This document shows, one piece after another, positions 8,332 to 17,381 of a stretch of 64,000 nt of DNA (positions within the stretch are counted from its first letter, which is position 1; the number at the start of each line of letters is the position of its first letter). Location of the stretch: NCBI GenBank assembly GCA_944383465.1, contig CALWPQ010000020.1, positions 30,858-94,857 on the forward strand, read 5' to 3'. The notes below the pieces were generated by a model. That model saw only the letters and a program-made list of their open reading frames with translations. It did no database searches and was not told where the DNA came from. A program made the position numbers and the translations under genes. Source of the stretch: an uncultured Clostridia bacterium (GTDB taxonomy: Bacteria; Bacillota; Clostridia; Peptostreptococcales; Anaerovoracaceae).

Positions 8332-8925
8332 ATGCTGATAATAGGGCTTACGGGAGGAATAGGATCGGGTAAATCTACAGTATCTGAATATTTATCGAAA
8401 AATATGGGGCTTACAATAATAGACGCGGATCAAATAGCGCGCGATGTGACAAGACCGGGACAGGAAACCCTTTTAAAGCTCAGGGAGGCCTTTGGCAGCG
8501 AAATTATAAACGATGACGGAACGCTCGACCGGAGAAAACTTGCGGGTATAGCTTTTCAGTCGGATGAGAAAAAGAAGCTGCTTGAAAAGATCACACACAG
8601 TGCAATAAGAGAAGAAATAAACTGCAGGCTGAGAACGTCGGCGGCAAAGCATGAAAATGCTGTTGTACTCGACGTGCCGCTTCTTATGGAATCTGGAATA
8701 GACGGCCTCTGCGATACCGTATGGGTAGTTACGACAGCAAAAGATGTGCGCATAGAGCGGATTTCTGCGAGAGACGGCATTACGAAAGAAGAGATAAATG
8801 CGAGAATAAATGCGCAGATAAGCGACAGAGAGCGTTTTGCCCGTGCAGACGAAATCATAGATAATTCGGGGGACAAGGAGGCGCTTTATCGTGAAATAGA
8901 GCGGTTGATTAAAAAGTATGTTTAA
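8332..8925 (+). CDS. coaE: dephospho-CoA kinase
   Basis: Catalyses the last step of coenzyme A synthesis, ATP-dependent phosphorylation of dephospho-CoA. The 197-residue protein has the P-loop GLTGGIGSGKST at residues 5-16, then IDADQIARDV, and the DVPLLMESG motif near residue 110, all typical. SD GAGAGGAGAAG lies just before the ATG. It follows polA by 14 bases, a common pairing in Gram-positive genomes, and its last 8 bases overlap the following lipoprotein gene. Confidence 0.96.
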   Translation: MLIIGLTGGIGSGKSTVSEYLSKNMGLTIIDADQIARDVTRPGQETLLKLREAFGSEIINDDGTLDRRKLAGIAFQSDEKKKLLEKITHSAIREEINCRLRTSAAKHENAVVLDVPLLMESGIDGLCDTVWVVTTAKDVRIERISARDGITKEEINARINAQISDRERFARADEIIDNSGDKEALYREIERLIKKYV

Positions 8926-10522
8926 AAGAAGTTTAACGTCGTTGACAATATTGCTTTTAACAGTTTCCATTCTTTCCGCCTGCAGCTCCGGTATAAACGT
9001 TGGCGGGCTTTTTGCTGACGATGAAAGTGCGGAGCCGAATTACAACATCGGTATTGCGATAGAGAGTATGGATACCCTCAATCCCGCAATTTCCAAAGGA
9101 GAAGATTGCTATTATATAAGCAAGCTCATATATTCGGGTCTCTTTAAATTCGACGATATGCTGGTGCCGCAGCCGGATCTTGCGGTATCATACAGTTATG
9201 ACAGCAGTCATTCTTCCGTGGATATAACGCTTAGAGACGATGTGGTGTGGCACGACGGTGAAAGATTTACCCCGCAGGATGTAAAATTTACGATAGATGC
9301 TTATAAGACGCTTGCAGCGAGCGGGCAGACGATATATGCGCAGTATGTGGCAAATATAAGGTCTGTTACTGTTTCAGCGGCGGACAGGGTTACAATAGTA
9401 TTTGGGAGCGATGATGCTGTGGGTATTGAAAGCCTTGTATTTCCGATACTTCCGTCGCATCTTTTTAGAAACGCTTCCGCGCTTGCCAGCGCGGAAGCGG
9501 ATTTTAAGCCTGTGGGTACGGGAATGTACAAGGTTGAAGAGTACAACGCTATGAAAAATCTCATCCTGACAGCCAATGAAGACTATTATGGAGAAAAAGC
9601 AGAAAACAAGATAATATTCCAGATACTGCCGTCGAGAAATGATGGCGTAAATCTGATGGATATAAATGATGTAATGCTCGTATTCAGCAAAGACTACGGG
9701 CGCGACACACTCATAGCAAACAGGAATCTCAAAGTTAAGAGCTATCTGTCAAACGAGACGGAAACGCTTGTTTTTAACTGTGCGCGCAGCATAATTTCTG
9801 ATAAAAATGTACGGCAGGCGATAGCGTACCTTATAAATAATGAAAGCATACTTGAAAAAGTGTACTACAAGAACGGCGTGCTCGCGGACAGCATCATATA
9901 CGATAATTTTTACGGTATCGAAAATGAAGGCGATATTTATACTGCCGATATTGAAAAGGCGCAGGAGCTGCTTTTAAAGGCAGGCTGTTACGATAGAGAT
10001 GAAGATGGCTACCGCGATGACAGAGACGGCAATATGCTCGAATTTTCGCTGCTTGTTGACGGTGCTGACAGCTACAAATACCAGACGGCTGTTATGATCA
10101 AAAGCGCACTTGAAAGCTGCGGTATGATCGTAAATATGGATATTGCAGAGGGAGAATCATATCAGGAAAAGCTCCGGCTTCGCGATTATGATATGCTCAT
10201 CGCTACCTGCAGCATAAACGAAAGATACGATCTCAGAAGCCTTATTCACTCCGCATATAATAATCCGGCGATGTATGCAAACGAAACTGCGGATAGCTTG
10301 ACTGTTGATATGGTAAGCGCAAATACTGTACGCGAAAAGGCCGAGACAACAGCGAAGCTAAAAGATATTCTTATAGACGAAGTGCCGTATTATCCGATAA
10401 TACGCAAAACCTACGGCGTTGTGTACAGTCAGGATTTTGATGGTGAGCTTAATCCGATGTTCAATAACATATATAATGACTGCGGAAAGTGGAGCTATAC
10501 GAAAAAAAATAAAAAATCATAA
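8918..10522 (+). CDS. ABC transporter oligopeptide-binding lipoprotein (SBP family 5)
   Basis: Extracellular peptide- or nickel-binding protein of the OppA/DppA type, 534 residues. It has a lipoprotein signal peptide with lipobox LSAC near residues 19-22. The family-5 hallmarks follow: NIGIAIESMDTLNPAIS, LRDDVVWHDGERFTPQDVKFT near residues 102-122 and VGTGMYKVEEYN. No permease or ATPase genes are adjacent, so it is an orphan binding protein that must work with an ABC system elsewhere. Its start overlaps the end of coaE by 8 bases. It ends just before the promoter of tRNA-Leu(GAG). Confidence 0.88.
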   Translation: MFKRSLTSLTILLLTVSILSACSSGINVGGLFADDESAEPNYNIGIAIESMDTLNPAISKGEDCYYISKLIYSGLFKFDDMLVPQPDLAVSYSYDSSHSSVDITLRDDVVWHDGERFTPQDVKFTIDAYKTLAASGQTIYAQYVANIRSVTVSAADRVTIVFGSDDAVGIESLVFPILPSHLFRNASALASAEADFKPVGTGMYKVEEYNAMKNLILTANEDYYGEKAENKIIFQILPSRNDGVNLMDINDVMLVFSKDYGRDTLIANRNLKVKSYLSNETETLVFNCARSIISDKNVRQAIAYLINNESILEKVYYKNGVLADSIIYDNFYGIENEGDIYTADIEKAQELLLKAGCYDRDEDGYRDDRDGNMLEFSLLVDGADSYKYQTAVMIKSALESCGMIVNMDIAEGESYQEKLRLRDYDMLIATCSINERYDLRSLIHSAYNNPAMYANETADSLTVDMVSANTVREKAETTAKLKDILIDEVPYYPIIRKTYGVVYSQDFDGELNPMFNNIYNDCGKWSYTKKNKKS

Positions 10523-10530
10523 ATTTCTAC

Positions 10531-10559
10531 TTTACAACATCAAAATTATATGGTAATAT
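10531..10559 (+). promoter_or_regulatory. promoter of tRNA-Leu(GAG)
   Basis: TTTACA (10531-10536), a 17-bp spacer and TAATAT (10554-10559) end 17 bases before the first base of the tRNA. Confidence 0.6.
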
Positions 10560-10576
10560 AATTAATGTTGTAACAG

Positions 10577-10660
10577 GCGGCTGTGGCGGAATGGCAGACG
10601 CGTACGGTTGAGGGCCGTATGGGTAACACCGTGCTGGTTCAAGTCCAGTCAGCCGCACCA
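10577..10660 (+). tRNA. tRNA-Leu(GAG)
   Basis: Acceptor strands GCGGCTG and CAGCCGC pair, followed by A and an encoded CCA. The anticodon stem TACGG/CCGTA holds the loop TTGAGGG, giving anticodon GAG, which reads CTC and CTT. A long variable arm and GGTTCAAGTCC in the T arm complete a class II leucine tRNA of 84 bases. Confidence 0.95.
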
Positions 10661-10667
10661 ACCTCAG

Positions 10668-10718
10668 ATAATCCGAATCAGATCTTTCGTGTGAGAGATT
10701 GGTTCGGATTATTTGTTT
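10668..10718 (+). terminator. intrinsic terminator after tRNA-Leu(GAG)
   Basis: ATAATCCGAA (10668-10677) pairs perfectly with TTCGGATTAT (10703-10712) and is followed by TTGTTTTC. It closes the tRNA unit. Confidence 0.75.
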
Positions 10719-10720
10719 TC

Positions 10721-11040
10721 TTTGAAAAGTTTGCGCATACCCGTTTCCGTAATGACGCTGACAAGCGCACGAAATCCGAAATGAGAGTGGTTTGGACAAA
10801 TTCCGAGATACCTAAAATAAAAAAGTGAATTTTCTTGTTAATCCGACAATTATAAAATTTTAAAGAGTTTTACCAAAAAAATGAAATATTGTACTTACTT
10901 TTTCATTATTTTTGGGTTATGCTATTTATGTTACATATGGGAAGTATATTTACGAGAATGTGTGTATTCTTGTCAGAATCAAAAACAAATGTGAAAGGTT
11001 CCGTTTTCGGTTTTAAGGCCAAACGGATATTATTTTCAAC
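10721..11040. other. AT-rich gene-free stretch at the left edge of the accessory segment
   Basis: No ORF with a ribosome-binding site is visible here. A weak hairpin, CCGTTT with AAACGG, lies near 11000-11026. The base composition is more AT-rich than in the coding regions. I see no transposase, riboswitch core or tRNA. Confidence 0.4.
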
Positions 11041-11064
11041 ATAAGTTAGCATATGCTAACTTAT
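11041..11064. repeat. 24-bp perfect palindrome, left copy
   Basis: The half-site ATAAGTTAGCAT is followed by its exact reverse complement, giving a perfect 24-bp palindrome. A second copy with one base changed at the centre lies at 11287-11310, in front of the large surface-protein gene. Such a site could bind a dimeric repressor, or form the paired arms of a tyrosine-recombinase site. Confidence 0.9.
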
Positions 11065-11286
11065 AGAAAAGAAAAAATTCATTGACTTGTCCAGAATGGT
11101 TATTTCGCACAAATCATTTTGGACTGACAGATTCGATGAGGCTTTTATGAAATGGCCATTCCTTTTGTTATTTTGCTGATTTTCACTTTACAGACTGTGA
11201 TGATGCAGCAAGTAATTCTGAAAAATATACCTCGCAATCGATACAATTCACTTTAAGCGGTTATGAAAGACCATTTTTTTTGGCAC
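11065..11286. other. 222-bp segment bounded by the palindromes; possible invertible promoter element
   Basis: This stretch lies exactly between the two palindromes upstream of the SLH surface protein. It contains no ORF of note. It carries an imperfect inverted repeat (GTCCAGAATG near 11099 with CATTTTGGAC near 11124) and one promoter-like pair at 11218-11247. Promoter segments flanked by inverted repeats upstream of surface proteins are known phase switches in Clostridia and Bacteroides. Whether this one inverts is inference; a DNA-looping operator pair is the alternative. Confidence 0.4.
11218..11247 (+). promoter_or_regulatory. candidate promoter inside the palindrome-bounded segment
   Basis: CTGAAA (11218-11223), an 18-bp spacer and TACAAT (11242-11247) point toward the surface-protein gene. 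The right-hand palindrome begins 39 bases downstream of the -10, so it lies in the early transcribed region. The -35 is weak (4 of 6). Confidence 0.3.
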
Positions 11287-11310
11287 ATAAGTTAGCGTAT
11301 GCTAACTTAT
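11287..11310. repeat. 24-bp palindrome, right copy
   Basis: Same sequence as the copy at 11041 except for one central base (half-site ATAAGTTAGCGT), start-to-start distance 246 bases. The conserved arms AAGTTAGC and GCTAACTT are intact; only the central bases between the arms differ. Confidence 0.9.
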
Positions 11311-11331
11311 AAATATACCGGGATAAATTGC

Positions 11332-11424
11332 GAGGTGATTATATGTAACCACTAAGCAAACAGGGTTTATGCGGTTCCCTAATAAATTTAAAACCGTAAA
11401 TCTCAATTATACAAGGAGCTTAAC
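11332..11424 (+). promoter_or_regulatory. leader of the surface-protein gene with a start-stop ORF and hairpin
   Basis: GAGGTGA (11332-11338) is followed four bases later by ATGTAA (11343-11348), a ribosome site leading to a one-codon ORF. A hairpin follows: CGGTT (11372-11376) with AACCG (11392-11396), extended by TTTA/TAAA. Then AAGGAG (11413-11418) sits six bases before the true ATG at 11425. The start-stop element may be chance, or may hold ribosomes in the leader. Confidence 0.3.
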
Positions 11425-13779
11425 ATGAAGAATGTATTGAAAAAGCTGCTACCCGGTTTAATGGCGGCCGTCATGCTGCTATCTATCATTCCTACTGCCG
11501 CACTGGCAGCAGAAAGCGGCTCAGAATATTCTCAGGGTGTTCAGGACTTTTTAGATCTGGCTTCATCTATTCCCGAGGTGATCACCGAGGATAGTATGCC
11601 AGATGTATATGAGCTGGTGCTCACTTGCAGGGATGCTTATGAGAAACTGTCATTGGAAGAGCAGAAGCTTGACACGGTCCAGGAGGCATACCTTCTGCTT
11701 GAGCAGGCAATCGACCGCATTAGTACGTTCAGTGAAACAATGGTTATCGCTGAGAACAGTATTGACAGCGATGTTGTTTACAAAGACGGCACTTATACTG
11801 GTACCGGAACGGGCTACGGCGGTACTGTTACTCTGTCTGTGACCATCAGCAATGGTCAGATCGCGAACATTGAGGCGGTAAATCATAGTGAGACAAGTAA
11901 CTATTGGAACAGGGCAATTTCGTTATTTTCAACAATTGTAACGGCGCAGAACACCGAGGTGGACAGCGTAAGCGGTGCAACAAGAAGCAGCAATGCTATC
12001 AAGACAGCGGTGAATGACGCTCTCGCTCAGGCAGTTTCAGCCGCAAACGACGATGATGACAGCGTGGTGTTCTCTTCGGGCAGCGGCACGGAAAAGAATC
12101 CGTATGTCATTAAAACAGCTTCTCAGCTTGCCAATTTTGCAACATCCGTTGATGAGGGTGCAGCTTATGAGGGACAGTATATTGTTCTTGGTGCGGATAT
12201 CGATCTTTCCGGTTACGAAAGCTGGAACCCGATTGGAGCAGAAGCTAAAAGCGACGATAATCTTGCTTATATCTTCAACGGTACATTTGACGGTCAGGGA
12301 TATACAATTAGCAACATGACTATCAATGTAGATGCAGTCACAGAGAATAATGTTGGTCTGTTTTCCACATTGAATACTTCTGCTGTTGTTAAAAATGTAA
12401 ATATGACAGGCGTAGATATTACGCTCAATAACAATGGAACGGATTCATCGAATTCGCAGTGCCGTGCAGGATCTATCGCAGGCAACAGTGTCAATGCCGC
12501 AAGAAACGGCAATGGTGACTACACCGGCGTAATTGGTGCGCAGATTGACTCATGTCAAGCAGCAGGCACAATATCGATAAAATCTGAAAGTGCCATTCTG
12601 ACGTGGGGCGGAGGCATTATCGGCCGCGCGATGATCGCAACTGCCGTTACGAACTGCTATAGTGATGTTGATATAACAGCAGAATCGCTTGGAGGAAGCA
12701 ACTCTGCGTATGCAGGCGGAATCGTTGGTACTACGGGCAACTATGCTATCATTGCCAACTGTGCATCGTTTGGCAATGCTTATGCTTCATCACCGAAGAG
12801 TGCGAACTTCGGCGGTATGGCAGGCGGCGTTGTCGGAATGCTGGCAGGCAAGATGTATAATGTTGCGTCTTCCGGCAATGTGACCATAGGTAATGGAAAC
12901 AGTAAATATCAATGGGGAGGCGCTATCGCCGGTGAAATTACGAGCTCCGGAATGGAAAAGCAGACAGACGGCAGCTACGAATATTACAGCACCAGTGCTT
13001 ATCGCGACTATGGATATTACGCGACTGACAGCACTTTGACTGAGGAAATATACAGCAGCGGCGAACTCAGCAGTTCTAATGCTATATCCCCTGTTCTGCC
13101 TGTTGGCATTCCACGCGCTGGTGCTACCGGCACTATTAGCACCTATGATAAGGTCTATAAGACTACAGGACAGACAATGGCGGAAATGGCGACACAAAGC
13201 TTTGTCGATACGCTAAATGGCAACATCAAGGACAGCCTGGAGCTGCTTGCCGCATACGGCACAGAAAGTTTAGAACTTCGTGAGTGGGAGCTGGTTGATG
13301 GAAAAGCAGTACCTACCGGCAGCATCTGGGTGAGCAGCGATATCGATGCCGGTATATTCCAGTCCGGCAGCGGTACAGAGGATGATCCGTATATCATAAG
13401 CACAGCGGATCAGCTGGACGCATTTGCCGCTTCTCTGAATGAGAAGATAGACTACAAAGATGTGCATATTGCACTTGGCAATAGTATCGCAGTTAATAGC
13501 GGCGACTGGAAGCCTATTGGCGGCAGTGACTGGGCGTTTAACGGTACATTTGACGGCAAAGGCTATACCATTTCCGGTATCAGTGAAGGCTCAGTGCAAT
13601 CCCCGCTTAAGCTTGACAGCGAGAACTTGTTTATCGGGCTGTTCGGCGTGCTGGGAAAGAACGCTGTTGTGAAAAATGTGAATCTGACAGATGTTGCGAT
13701 TTACACGAGCTTTAATGCCTCTGCATATATAGGCGGCATCGCTGGCTATATGGAAGGAGATAAATCTAACTATACATGA
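11425..13779 (+). CDS. large surface protein, N-terminal half: FMN-binding domain plus GLUG-type repeats (ends at premature TGA)
   Basis: Secreted protein of 784 residues as read. A signal peptide ends near ALAA (residues 26-29). A helical region follows to about 105, then an FMN-binding domain at about 117-205 (YKDGTYTGTGTGYGG, then DSVSGATRSS). In DSVSGAT (residues 180-186) Thr186 is the expected site for ApbE-type covalent FMN attachment. From about 215 on come repeats with GSGTEKNPYVIKTASQLANF, FNGTFDGQGYTISNMTI and GGIIGRA, the GLUG/beta-solenoid style of surface adhesins. The frame ends at TGA 13777-13779, but the same frame continues open for 1004 more codons encoding matching repeats and the SLH anchor. 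If translated alone, this half would be secreted without a cell-wall anchor. Ile codons are mostly ATC/ATT, unlike the ATA-rich neighbours. Confidence 0.75.
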   Translation: MKNVLKKLLPGLMAAVMLLSIIPTAALAAESGSEYSQGVQDFLDLASSIPEVITEDSMPDVYELVLTCRDAYEKLSLEEQKLDTVQEAYLLLEQAIDRISTFSETMVIAENSIDSDVVYKDGTYTGTGTGYGGTVTLSVTISNGQIANIEAVNHSETSNYWNRAISLFSTIVTAQNTEVDSVSGATRSSNAIKTAVNDALAQAVSAANDDDDSVVFSSGSGTEKNPYVIKTASQLANFATSVDEGAAYEGQYIVLGADIDLSGYESWNPIGAEAKSDDNLAYIFNGTFDGQGYTISNMTINVDAVTENNVGLFSTLNTSAVVKNVNMTGVDITLNNNGTDSSNSQCRAGSIAGNSVNAARNGNGDYTGVIGAQIDSCQAAGTISIKSESAILTWGGGIIGRAMIATAVTNCYSDVDITAESLGGSNSAYAGGIVGTTGNYAIIANCASFGNAYASSPKSANFGGMAGGVVGMLAGKMYNVASSGNVTIGNGNSKYQWGGAIAGEITSSGMEKQTDGSYEYYSTSAYRDYGYYATDSTLTEEIYSSGELSSSNAISPVLPVGIPRAGATGTISTYDKVYKTTGQTMAEMATQSFVDTLNGNIKDSLELLAAYGTESLELREWELVDGKAVPTGSIWVSSDIDAGIFQSGSGTEDDPYIISTADQLDAFAASLNEKIDYKDVHIALGNSIAVNSGDWKPIGGSDWAFNGTFDGKGYTISGISEGSVQSPLKLDSENLFIGLFGVLGKNAVVKNVNLTDVAIYTSFNASAYIGGIAGYMEGDKSNYT
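13777..13779 (+). other. in-frame TGA interrupting the surface-protein gene
   Basis: The frame reads SNYT-stop-ALIDSCFVSG with no shift. A similar upstream repeat reads GDYTGVIGAQIDSC, so a Gly (GGA), Trp (TGG) or Arg (CGA/AGA) codon could have mutated by one base. TGA is used as an ordinary stop elsewhere in the window (for example efp's neighbours and the RsfS/LeuS junction), so genome-wide recoding is unlikely. I see no obvious selenocysteine hairpin. Confidence 0.8.
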
Positions 13780-16700
13780 GCTCTTATTGATAGCTGCTTT
13801 GTCTCCGGCGTGATCTCTCATACCGCTGAAGCTGGCAATCAGTTTGTGGGCGGATTGGTCGGCCATCAGTACAAGGGTGCTATTATCAACAGCTGGACGG
13901 ACGCTGACCTTTCAGGTACGGTTGCAAGCGGAGACCTTGCGGAAGTTGGCGGACTTGTTGGCCTGAACAACCGCGGCCTTGTAGCAAACTGTTATTCATT
14001 CAGTAATATTTACGGATCAGGCAACCGCGACAACGGCAATGAAGGTATGGCGGTAGTAAGCACTCTCGTCGCAGTTCAGGCCGGGAATTTGGTCAACTGC
14101 TATGCAGCCGGTGACATCACGACGAAAGAATATTCTACCTATGCGGGAATGGTTTCCGGTTGGGTTACGGGCATTGGCAAAAGCTATGCCTGCTGGTATG
14201 ATCTTGACAGCACAATGATTATTGCTGAAGATACCAGCGCTAAGCAGGTCGTTGACCCTGTTGAGTCTATCGGCACGAAAGTTTCTTCCGGTGTCAATGA
14301 TGAGGGCGATGCCTATACCGGAGGTCTTGTTGACGGAATGACCTCATACGATTCTGCAAGTTACGCGAACATTGCGCAAGGACTTAACAATACATTCTCC
14401 GCTTTCCCTGTGGATATTGCAAGCCTCTATGGACTGTCCGCAAATCCGCTTAAGGCATGGGTCTATGAAGACTCAAGTGCTGTTACCTTTGGAGACAGCT
14501 ACGGCACGGTAAGCTATGTGCAGCCAGACTGCGAGATTATCGAAGCAGCAGAAGCTAAGCTTCAGGACGGTACTTGGTATGGCCGCAGTGATGATGAAAG
14601 CACAGTGGTTAAGATCACAGTAGAAAACGGTGAGATTACAGCAACTGAAGTTATCTCAGGCAGCAGCAGCGGGGATAGCTACGACGCGGCGCTGGCGACA
14701 GCGCAGCAGAAATCTATATACGGAGATTTCTCACATTATTATGAGGCCGATATTACTAAATTCAGCGGCGGATCGGGCACAGAAGAAGACCCATACCTGA
14801 TTTCTACAGTCGATCAGCTCAGCTACCTTTCCTATTCCGTTAACAGCGATGTGGATTGGAGCGGAGTATACTTTAAGCAGACGGCGGATATCGATCTTAG
14901 CGGCATTGACTGGCAGCCTATCGGCTGGGCGCTTAACGCGGAGGTTAACGGAGCGAAAACATTGGTTGCATTCTATCCATTCCGCGGCAACTACGATGGC
15001 GGGGATTACAACATTTCCAATTTGACCATCGGGTCTGAGGAAATAGCAGCAGATCAGATGACTTCTGGCTTGTTTGGCGTAACTTCCGGGACGCTTACGG
15101 GAAATGCCGAGCCTACGGACGAGGATCAGGTTGTGACCATTAAGAATGTACATCTGACCGACGTTAATATGAATATATATACACGTTACGAAACATATAC
15201 CGGAGCGCTTATAGGCAACGCCCAGTATGGAATTTATGTGGACAATTGTTCCGCAGAGGGCAAAATCATCGTGGAAACCTCTGAGAGCTTTGCCCGCGCC
15301 GGCGGACTTATAGGCAACGCCCTGCGCGGTGCGGTCACTAATAGCTGGACTGATGTGGACATCACAGCTTCTACTGATTCCTCCAACGTTTACGCCGGCG
15401 GTATGTTCTCAATTGCTAATCGCGTTACTGTGATTAACTGCTACGCGCTGGGCGATGTAACGAGTGACTCCACAAATAATAACAAAGTTCACGTTGGCGG
15501 CTTTACAGGTCAGTCGGGCGGCGTGCAGATTAATTGCTATGCGGCAGGAAACGTAGTTTCCCTGAAAACCACTACGGATGTAGGCGGTATGAACGGCAGA
15601 AACGGCGGAATTGCGGTAGATTACTACTGCTACTACAACAGCGAAGCAACTCAGACTAACGGAAACACCACAAATGAGACCAACGTGTCTGTGGGTGTAA
15701 ATGCTAACGACAAATCTCTGATCGTGGCCGAAGGCAAGACTGCCGATGAACTGGCCAGCAAGGAATTTGCAGATCTGCTCAACAGCAATCTCAATCAGAT
15801 AAATGACTTGCTCAGCGAAAACGGCGCTGTTTATGATTTTCTGGTTGGCGATGTAACGAGTGACGGTTATACGCACCTGATCTACTACACCGGAAATGAG
15901 TTGCTGGAGTGGTCGCTTACGGATGGCATCATCTGCTTGGCAGCTGACGACAAAAACGATGACAGCAATAAGAGCAGCGGCAGATCTAAAGGAGGTACAG
16001 CGACGAGCACTTACGCCATCAGCGTCTCCAAAGCAGATAACGGTACACTGACTGCCAGCTCTTCGCGAGCCGGAAAAGACACGGCTGTCACCATCACGGC
16101 TTCTCCGGCTGAAGGCTATGAACTTGATAGTCTGACGGTCACAGATGCAAACGGCAACAAACTCGCACTTACCGACAATGGTAATGGAAAATACACATTT
16201 ACTATGCCAGATTCCAAGGTTACGGTTCAAGGTGCTTTTGTGATGAGCGATGACGATGCGAACATCAGCTTTACGGATGTATCTGGCAGCGCTTATTATT
16301 ATGACGCTGTTGCCTGGGCTGTGACAAACGGTATCACCACCGGTATGAGCAGCACGTCCTTTGGCCCTGAAATGGGATGCACACGTGTGCAGGTAGTGAC
16401 CTTCCTGTGGCGTGCTGCCGGATCCCCGAGTGCAGGCAGCGCTGCATTGAATCCGTTCACGGATGTATCCAGCAATGCGTATTACTATGACGCTGTTCTC
16501 TGGGCTGTTGACAAGGGTATTACAGTGGGCACTACAGCGACCACATTCAGCCCGGATATGGTTGTCAGCCGTGCGCAAGTCGTGACCTTCCTGCATCGCT
16601 ATGCCGGATCTCCGGCGAGCAGCGCCAACAATCCGTTTACGGATGTGGTTAGCGGAACGTACTATTATGACACTGTTCTCTGGGCTGTTGACGAGGGCAT

Positions 16701-16794
16701 CACTACGGGCATCACAGCGACGACCTTCAGTCCGGACAGCTCTTGTACGAGGGCGCAGATCGTGACTTTTATGTATCGGGCTTTGAACAAGTAA
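13780..16794 (+). pseudogene. large surface protein, C-terminal half: GLUG repeats, second FMN-bind-like region, InlB-type repeat and three SLH domains
   Basis: Direct in-frame continuation after the TGA. The first possible restart is GTG at 13810, which has no ribosome-binding site. In order: GLUG-type repeats (FVGGLVGHQYKGAIINSW and similar); a region LQDGTWYGRSDDESTVVKIT resembling an FMN-binding domain but lacking SGAT; more GLUG repeats to about 15850; a Ser/Lys/Gly linker; an InlB-B-type repeat (TVTDANGNKLAL, YTFTMPDSKVTV) near 16010-16240; then three S-layer homology domains at about 16264-16430, 16450-16615 and 16630-16790, each with FTDV, YYYDAV and an R-x-Q-(V/I)-VTF motif. SLH domains bind pyruvylated cell-wall polymer. 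Without read-through or restart this half is not made, so the gene is probably inactivated or recently mutated. Confidence 0.7.
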
Positions 16795-17107
16795 CAGCGC
16801 ACTGATTGAAGCGGCAGATAGTGGTCATTCTGGCGGATGATCAATATAGCCTGCGCGGTTACACGATAGTGCATATTGCTCTATGCTAAAACTGCGTAAA
16901 TCGAAAGCTGCAGTTAAGAGGCAGTTTACAATTTGTAAGTATTAGAGTAGGAGCTTAAGATGGCATCAGTGGTGAAGGATGCGAAAGATTGGGGATTTCC
17001 GTCTGACCGGAAATCCCTGATTTGTTTGTTGTTTAGACACTTAAAGATCATTACATGACTGGTTTTGAAAACCTATTTTTAGATTATTGAATTATGCTAA
17101 TTTAAAG
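16795..17107. other. gene-free stretch downstream of the surface protein
   Basis: No supported gene. A 32-codon ORF at 16960-17058 (MASVVKDAKDWGFP...) runs through the terminator hairpin and is probably not real. Apart from that terminator I see no mobile-element gene or repeat. Confidence 0.4.
16992..17035 (+). terminator. strong intrinsic terminator downstream of the surface protein
   Basis: GGGATTTCCG (16992-17001) pairs perfectly with CGGAAATCCC (17008-17017) across the loop TCTGAC, followed by TGATTTGTTTGTTGTTT. It probably ends the surface-protein transcript. Confidence 0.8.
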
Positions 17108-17136
17108 TTGGTGCAGGAATCGATTTTTGATATAAT
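17108..17136 (+). promoter_or_regulatory. good sigma-A promoter facing a degenerate ORF
   Basis: TTGGTG (17108-17113), an exact 17-bp spacer and TATAAT (17131-17136). Downstream is AGAGGTG and a 23-codon frame (GTG 17155 to TGA 17226) whose IEEQLKPLLKNMRQYK resembles the first helix of an HTH antitoxin-type protein cut short. It may be the remnant of a lost gene. Confidence 0.45.
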
Positions 17137-17154
17137 TCTCTGATACAATGAGAG

Positions 17155-17226
17155 GTGTTTGTAATAAAAAATATTGAAGAACAATTAAAACCTTTGCTTA
17201 AGAACATGAGGCAATATAAGATATGA
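17155..17226 (+). pseudogene. possible 5' remnant of a small HTH-type gene
   Basis: The 23-codon frame MFVIKNIEEQLKPLLKNMRQ... lies just behind a strong promoter and then hits TGA. The amino-acid pattern resembles the start of Xre-like or antitoxin proteins, but it is too short to identify and its start codon overlaps the purine-rich AGAGGTG. Low confidence; it may be non-coding. Confidence 0.15.
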
Positions 17227-17381
17227 ATTACGAAAGCAAAGTGCGGCAAAATTCAGATTATGGTACTATATCGAGCTTGTCTTTTACGATATGTTTTTTA
17301 GTGCATGTTGTAATGCGGAGACTTACTGCGGCAGTGAAACAGGGAGCAGCAAACACTTGTATCTTTTTTTCGAGTTTTTTA

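Noticed and set aside
11092..11120. TTGACT at 11092 as the -35 of the surface-gene promoter
   Set aside because: No acceptable -10 lies 16-18 bases downstream (the bases there read TCGCAC).
13777..13779. Selenocysteine or recoded TGA
   Set aside because: TGA serves as a normal stop elsewhere, no SECIS-like hairpin with a GGUC-type loop is evident, and the position lies in a structural repeat, not at a redox site.
16960..17058. 32-codon ORF MASVVKDAKDWGFP... with GAGCTTAAG ahead of it
   Set aside because: It runs straight through a perfect 10-bp terminator hairpin, and the protein resembles nothing I know.
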